A stretch of 64,000 bases of DNA from Agrypnia vestita (Eukaryota > Arthropoda > Insecta > Trichoptera > Phryganeidae). Under the pieces are notes generated by a model, which saw nothing but the letters and a program-made list of their open reading frames with translations, searched no databases and was not told where the DNA came from. The stretch spans positions 1-64,000 of the forward strand of contig JADDOH010004260.1 in the NCBI GenBank assembly GCA_016648135.1, in the 5' to 3' direction. Position numbers and translations under genes: made by a program. This document shows, piece after piece, positions 59,483 to 64,000 of the stretch; the first letter of the stretch is position 1, and each line of letters opens with the position of its first letter.

Positions 59483-59590
59483 TTAGGCTTAGGTCAAGCA
59501 TGGATCTCTCCATGGATCGTTGCGCGCATTTGAGCTTTTCTACACTTTTTTTTGTAAGACCCATCTACTGCATGCGTAATCACTGAGAAT
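59483..59590 (-). pseudogene. LINE (family L-ADD) upstream part, beyond the Harbinger insertion
   Basis: Minus strand MGLTKKSVEKLKCAQRSMER then SMLDLS. With the inserted element and one TTA removed it runs straight into LRDGIRNDEI of 57378-57729 in the same frame. The motif QR.MER.ML..SLRD.IRN.EI is typical of insect RTE-like elements. Confidence 0.75.
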
Positions 59591-60438
59591 TAGTCGTAGT
59601 TACGCGAAAAGGATCCAATCCACAACACGGTCAAAAATAACTTAAGTGCACCAAACTGATTCTAAATATCGATACTATCGGTCTGTAAAAAGATCCAGGC
59701 AAAAAACAAATATTCATAATTTTTATCACCCTTAGAATCAACCCGCATATACGGCAGGTTAATTTTTTTTCATCATAAACAATCAAATAAATTTAAATAT
59801 ACGCCTAACTATACTATTAATAATAATAAAGTATTAATATTCTATACCTACACAAAATCATACGTTCAATTAATTTTGAAACGTATATCAATGAAAAAAT
59901 ATTCTTGAAAATTCTGAAAATTGAAAGAAGATTGTAAACGAGACATTTAATTAATAGATAACTTAAAGTACAGAAGTGCAAGGTTGACGACGGTGTCTTG
60001 TCACGTGACACGTGACAGTCCTTGGCGTTCCAAAGAAAATTGTGCAAATATTTGTATTGTATTGTTTTGTTATTCTGTTCATGGACACTTCTATTTTCAC
60101 TGTGGTTACCTATTATTCTTTGCTTAATATTTCTTTATTTTTTTTGTATATTTCAGTTTTATGTTCCTAGAATTTCCTATTTTCGTGTGTATAATGCTTT
60201 CTTGCTTTATTTTTGCTCCACGCTGTGATAATTTAGCATTTTATTATTAATTTCATAGATACCTACATACCTATATGTATCAGATGCACGCAGTGAGTGT
60301 CTGAAAGAATTTGAAGCAAAAGTGTCACTGACTAATAAATGGAATTTAGACAAACGTTTTTGTAACTGATTTTAAACCCAGAGCGAAGATTTTAAAATGA
60401 ATATGCTTTTGACATCTAAAACACATAGGTTGTTTTAC
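59591..60438. other. Intergenic, no gene seen
   Basis: AT-rich. GTCACGTGACACGTGACAG at 60000-60018 is a short LTR-end-like palindromic motif with no LTR attached. Confidence 0.4.
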
Positions 60439-60667
60439 CAGGGGCGTGCAGTGGGAACATCACAGTATGACTTTTACGTAACCAATTATTTGGGAAAAAA
60501 ATCGGTGTACAACATATATTTCGTAATATTTCTATCGCAATTGTTAACATAGTATTCATATTTTGATATAACATAAAAATCTATAGCGTAAATATTATAT
60601 TTCTATTTTTTTCCAATATATACGTTTACAAAAAGTCATGCTTCAATGTTCCCACTGCACGCGCCTG
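60439..60667. mobile_element. hAT MITE, copy 2
   Basis: Inverted ends CAGGGGCGTGCAGTGGGAAC and CAGGCGCGTGCAGTGGGAAC (the latter on the minus strand), the same family as 53503-53720 in opposite orientation. The 8-bp flanks do not match, so the duplication has decayed. Confidence 0.65.
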
Positions 60668-60837
60668 GTAGGCACCTACATACTGTATCCAAATTAGCTA
60701 CATATAGAGATAAATTGTGAAATTGACGTTCTTTGCCAGATTATCAAATTCAAATACGTCGCCCTGTATTAAGAGTGGCGTTTTTGCTTTTAATCCCTTC
60801 ATTTAAAACACATTTTAGAATCACTTTCCTCTTACAA

Positions 60838-61195
60838 ACAGTCCTCACTTAACGACCAGGTTCCATTACAACGACCCAGTCGCAAAGAAAACCAACTTCT
60901 CACTCATTTAAATTTTTTAATTTATGCACGTCATGCAATCGACCAGCACATTGAGTATAGGCAACGCGTAATGGGGTGATAAATATAATATAATAAAACC
61001 GGGGCATGGGGGGCTTCCTGGCGTCATCACCTTTGTTCGACGGTCGGTCACTTGGCGCTAGACGTGAACGGCGCGACACATCTTATTATATTACATTACC
61101 TAAATGTCTTTGCATATGAGGGCGTATTGTTGTTGGTAGGCGTATAGTAACGGTCGTATCTGTGAGCGGTCGTTAAACGAGATGGTCGTAAATTT
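60838..61195. mobile_element. Possible pogo-like MITE
   Basis: CAGTCCTCACTTAACGACC at the left and ...GGTCGTTAAACGAG...GGTCGTAAA at the right are loosely inverted, with (T)AACGACC repeated. Weak ends and no clear TA duplication. Confidence 0.25.
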
Positions 61196-62039
61196 TCTTG
61201 CCTTTGTCTTCAAATTGTAATTATTATTGAAATAAAATACATGTGTAGGTTTATTACATAATATAGCTATTAAAACGATAAAAAAACTTATAAACCAGCA
61301 TATTTCACATGGACAACGTATAATATTTAGCGTTAGAATAGAAGATAAAGTGAAATGAGACATTTTAGACACATTAGCAGGGAAAATTTATCTAAGTAAA
61401 CACTGTGTCGTAGTATGTATGAGATTTACTTGGTTTTTGCGTAATGAACAAGTGAATGTTGAAGAGTGGGTGTTATGTTGATACAAGTGATGGGACATGA
61501 TTTATAAGCGAAAACAGGGATGGACAATTAAATTGGTTTCGAAAGATTATATAAATATAAGATGTCGATTGTTGTTCGCCTATTTTTTAAACATAAAACC
61601 AATACCATACAAAGTATTAAATAAATAAAAACGTTTAGGGAGGACTACGATTAATTAAGTGCGGCACTTTACTTAGGATAGGATGCAGATAGAACCCTGA
61701 TACAATAAATACAAAAAAATTATGATAAAATACATTAAATAATAAGTAGAAAGTAGTAAAAGAAAAGGCAATATGTAAACAGTAGATACAAAGGAAGAAA
61801 CTGTTAAAAAATTTGAATGATTAATATAGCAATAAAAAGATATAGAAAAATTGTAAATTAGACGATGAGAAGATTTGTCTTTTAAATGTCTGTGGTGTAT
61901 GAGCATTAAATATATCTGTCAACTGAACTGTGTTGATTACCTAAGCAGTTTCGTTAGGAACTAGATGAAAACTTTAAGCTACGTGCTGAAAATTGGTTTA
62001 GTCTGATGATTTTTTAAATAGCTTCGCTATTTTTGTTAG
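61196..62039. other. Intergenic or intronic, no feature seen
   Basis: AT-rich. If the exon at 62166-62427 is real, this is intron on its 3' side. No second exon was recognised. Confidence 0.4.
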
Positions 62040-62430
62040 CTTTGATAGCTGCGCGGGACTGTCAAAAATGCCGCGCAGCTGTGCACGCGCACGCGCAGTC
62101 TCAAGGAACGCCGATCTCGCGTGCGAAGATGCGCGGACGTGAGGGAAGCGAGTAATAAGGCTTACCTTTACCATCGTCATTGGAGTCCGCGGAGGGCGGG
62201 CGCCTGGGCTGCGCGAGGGTGAGCGGGTGCGCCTGCGGGCGGGCCACGAAGGGCGGCACGGGCAGGAAGGGCAGCAGCGGCGGCCAGCACGGCGCGCGCC
62301 CCACGCCGCCCCACAAGCGCCCCCCGGCGCCCCACGCCAGCTCCACGGCGCCGGCTCCCAGCAGCAGCGCTACAGCGCCCCGCCCATGGGCCGAGCCGTC
62401 CCCGGCGAACTTCACGGCTCCCGCGCTCTC
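62040..62430. other. CpG-island-like GC-rich block
   Basis: About 390 bp dense in CpG and GC, standing out sharply from the AT-rich surroundings. It covers the candidate exon and the first ~125 bp of the intron on its 3' side. A perfect 10-bp inverted repeat AGCTGCGCGG / CCGCGCAGCT (62047-62056 and 62071-62080, 14-base loop) lies in that intron. The block could equally mark a promoter of a gene read the other way. Confidence 0.6.
62166..62427 (-). CDS. Candidate coding exon of an unidentified host gene (GC3-rich, Pro-rich)
   Basis: A minus-strand open stretch of about 85 codons, with G or C at nearly every third codon position in an AT-rich window. It ends with ...SADSNDDGKG, where the splice donor AAG|GTAAGC (exon end at 62166) interrupts the glycine codon in phase 1. 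The peptide runs from Gly/Ala-rich to Pro-rich (LPFLPVPPFVARPQAHPL) and then to an Arg-Pro/Ser/Asp-rich end, a composition typical of a low-complexity transcription-factor segment. No ATG lies in frame between the upstream TGA (about 62437-62439) and the exon, so it is probably internal with an acceptor near 62427. Product not recognised. The acidic SNDDGK end could precede a DNA-binding domain such as a homeodomain, but that domain is not in the window. The acceptor position is a guess. Other frames are also open because the region is so GC-rich. Confidence 0.5.
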
Positions 62431-64000
62431 TGACCAACTTCACAGCTCAGAGAGACACCACGATACCGATAATTTTAATCAGTTTAATATATCCGATAGT
62501 TTTTTATCACTGTCTTTTTTTTGTAGCTAGGACACCACAATCAAAATAATTTCAATAAAAATTCAAATGCCTATTAATATCATCGATAGTTTTTTATCAC
62601 TGTCTTTTTTGTAGGTATACCTAGGTACCTACTTATATAAATTTTACAACTTTTTTTTGAGTAGGTATGCAGATCGTTTATATACTTATTTTTACTCAAA
62701 AGTCTCTTTAGTTTAATCCAGTAGGTAACAACCTAATAAAATATTGTCTTATTTGAATATTAAAAAATATTTTTAAATTTTCTCTCGTTCAAATGTCACT
62801 TGGTTCGTTGCATACGTATTTTTATTGTTTAGTTTTGACCACATTCACAGATTTTACGATAACCTATAGGTATATTTGACTGGCGTTCTTTATGACTGTA
62901 ATAAAATAAAAATTATATAATGGAGTGAGATTGCATAATATTTATCACCGTAAAACATTTAGTCGCAGGCTCTTAAAAATAACTGTATTTATTAATAATA
63001 TTTTATTAGCTATTAATAATATTCAACAGAAGTCAACTATAGACAAATTACTGAATAACTAATTATATAATTATTATCTATTGTTAAATTAATTGAAAAT
63101 TTTATTATGTCGTAAATAAACGTAGGTAATAATTAATGTGATTATTCTACTAACTATTAATAAAAAAAATAGTATTGTCCATATTGTATTGTTATCTGTA
63201 TAGGTAAATAGTAAATAAGTAGGTACTACAACATTCATACTTGCCATACATTATTCTTGCCTTCTGATTTCATATTATCTATTAATTTATTATAATATCA
63301 TCATAATATATTTTTTAAATATATTTGAATGATTCTGAAAAAAGCCAGATATGCTTGAAACCTACCCAAATTATTAAGACGTTAAAATACTTATATTATA
63401 GAATATTATATATTTTATTAAGATTCTAATTAGGTACCTACCAATTCACAAAGATACAAAGATATATTTCTTTTTCAAAAAGAGCAAAATGATTTTTTAC
63501 AAATTATAGATTAACAAATACATTTTTATTAATTGTGTATATTTATTTCTTTCGCCCAGAAATCACACTCATACATACAAAACAATTTTCAACTCAAAAT
63601 AATGTTTTTATTTTTTGTATTTAAAAAAATCTTCGCTCTCTAGATGAGTTCGTGTAAATAAGTATTAACTTATTAGATTTGACTTTAGATAGATATGCCT
63701 TCTATTTCACAATCAAGTGGGTAAGACTTTTTTGAAAAAAAAAAATTATAATCCACAAATGAATTATTTCTAATCATCTTCAAATCTCTCTATGACACGG
63801 AAAATAAAATTATTATTAATTTACAAAAAAAATATATAAAAAAATATTACAGACAGATACCTATTCAAGATTAAGAGTTACTAATAAGTATTAGATATTA
63901 TCAAATAGAATTAACTTTTTTAAAAAAATCAAATACATACATAAAACCGTTTAGAAAAATATTTTTAGGGTATATAACACAGTTTTTTAGTAGGTAGCAT
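62431..64000. other. AT-rich flank upstream of the candidate exon
   Basis: No gene seen. Contains a direct repeat CGATAGTTTTTTATCACTGT at 62494 and 62584 (90 bp apart), each running into a T-run and GTAG, and GGTACCTA-rich stretches near 62611-62640. Confidence 0.45.

Noticed and set aside
62180..62530. 116-aa plus-strand ORF through the CpG island
   Set aside because: High GC keeps all frames open. The minus strand has the donor site and better third-position GC. Not excluded absolutely.

Overview
This is a eukaryotic, AT-rich, gene-poor window made mostly of transposon debris. It is almost certainly from an insect, and Lepidoptera is the best guess. The evidence is a DD34D mariner, Lep1-type Helitron ends (A|TC...CTAG|T), tRNA-headed SINEs, 3' tails of non-LTR retrotransposons, and the recurring palindrome GTAGGTACCTAC. 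The order-level call is inference. Nothing prokaryotic was seen: no operons, CRISPR or rRNA.

Host coding content is minimal. The one credible host exon is on the minus strand at about 62166-62427. It lies in a CpG island, has G or C at almost every third codon position, and ends at a clean GTAAG splice donor. The window may therefore sit in an intron or flank of a gene transcribed right to left.

The only intact long ORF is the 339-aa mariner transposase at 19208-20227. It lies inside a complete 1,286-bp element with perfect 29-bp terminal inverted repeats and TA target duplications.

Layout, left to right. 0-10 kb: LINE tails, a solo-LTR-like block, several Helitron copies, a PIF/Harbinger MITE at 4911-5515 abutting one of them, a 104-bp MITE, a hammerhead-like Penelope fragment and the first copy of an unclassified ACTCCC repeat. 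10-18 kb: an inverted Penelope-like pair, a second hammerhead-like fragment, an internally deleted piggyBac that keeps part of the transposase Cys-rich tail, a foldback element, a hAT-like element and a Helitron carrying a Tc1/mariner MITE. 19-28 kb: the mariner, a SINE, a pogo/Tigger-like MITE, LTR pieces, a hairpin element, a Lep1-type Helitron and a foldback element. 29-47 kb: LINE and SINE remnants, a Helitron carrying a tRNA-like segment, two more ACTCCC repeats and LTR remnants. 47-61 kb: a Helitron, a cluster of LINE and transposase remnants, hAT MITEs, a 100-bp higher-order satellite, and a LINE split by a 1.75-kb Harbinger element that itself holds a SINE. 62 kb: the GC-rich exon.

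The points most worth checking are the hammerhead-like motifs with differing but paired stem II sequences, the Harbinger insertion whose empty site restores the LINE reading frame, the Helitron family with a Pol III-like segment, and the exon at 62.2 kb. Boundaries read by eye are approximate unless a target duplication is stated.
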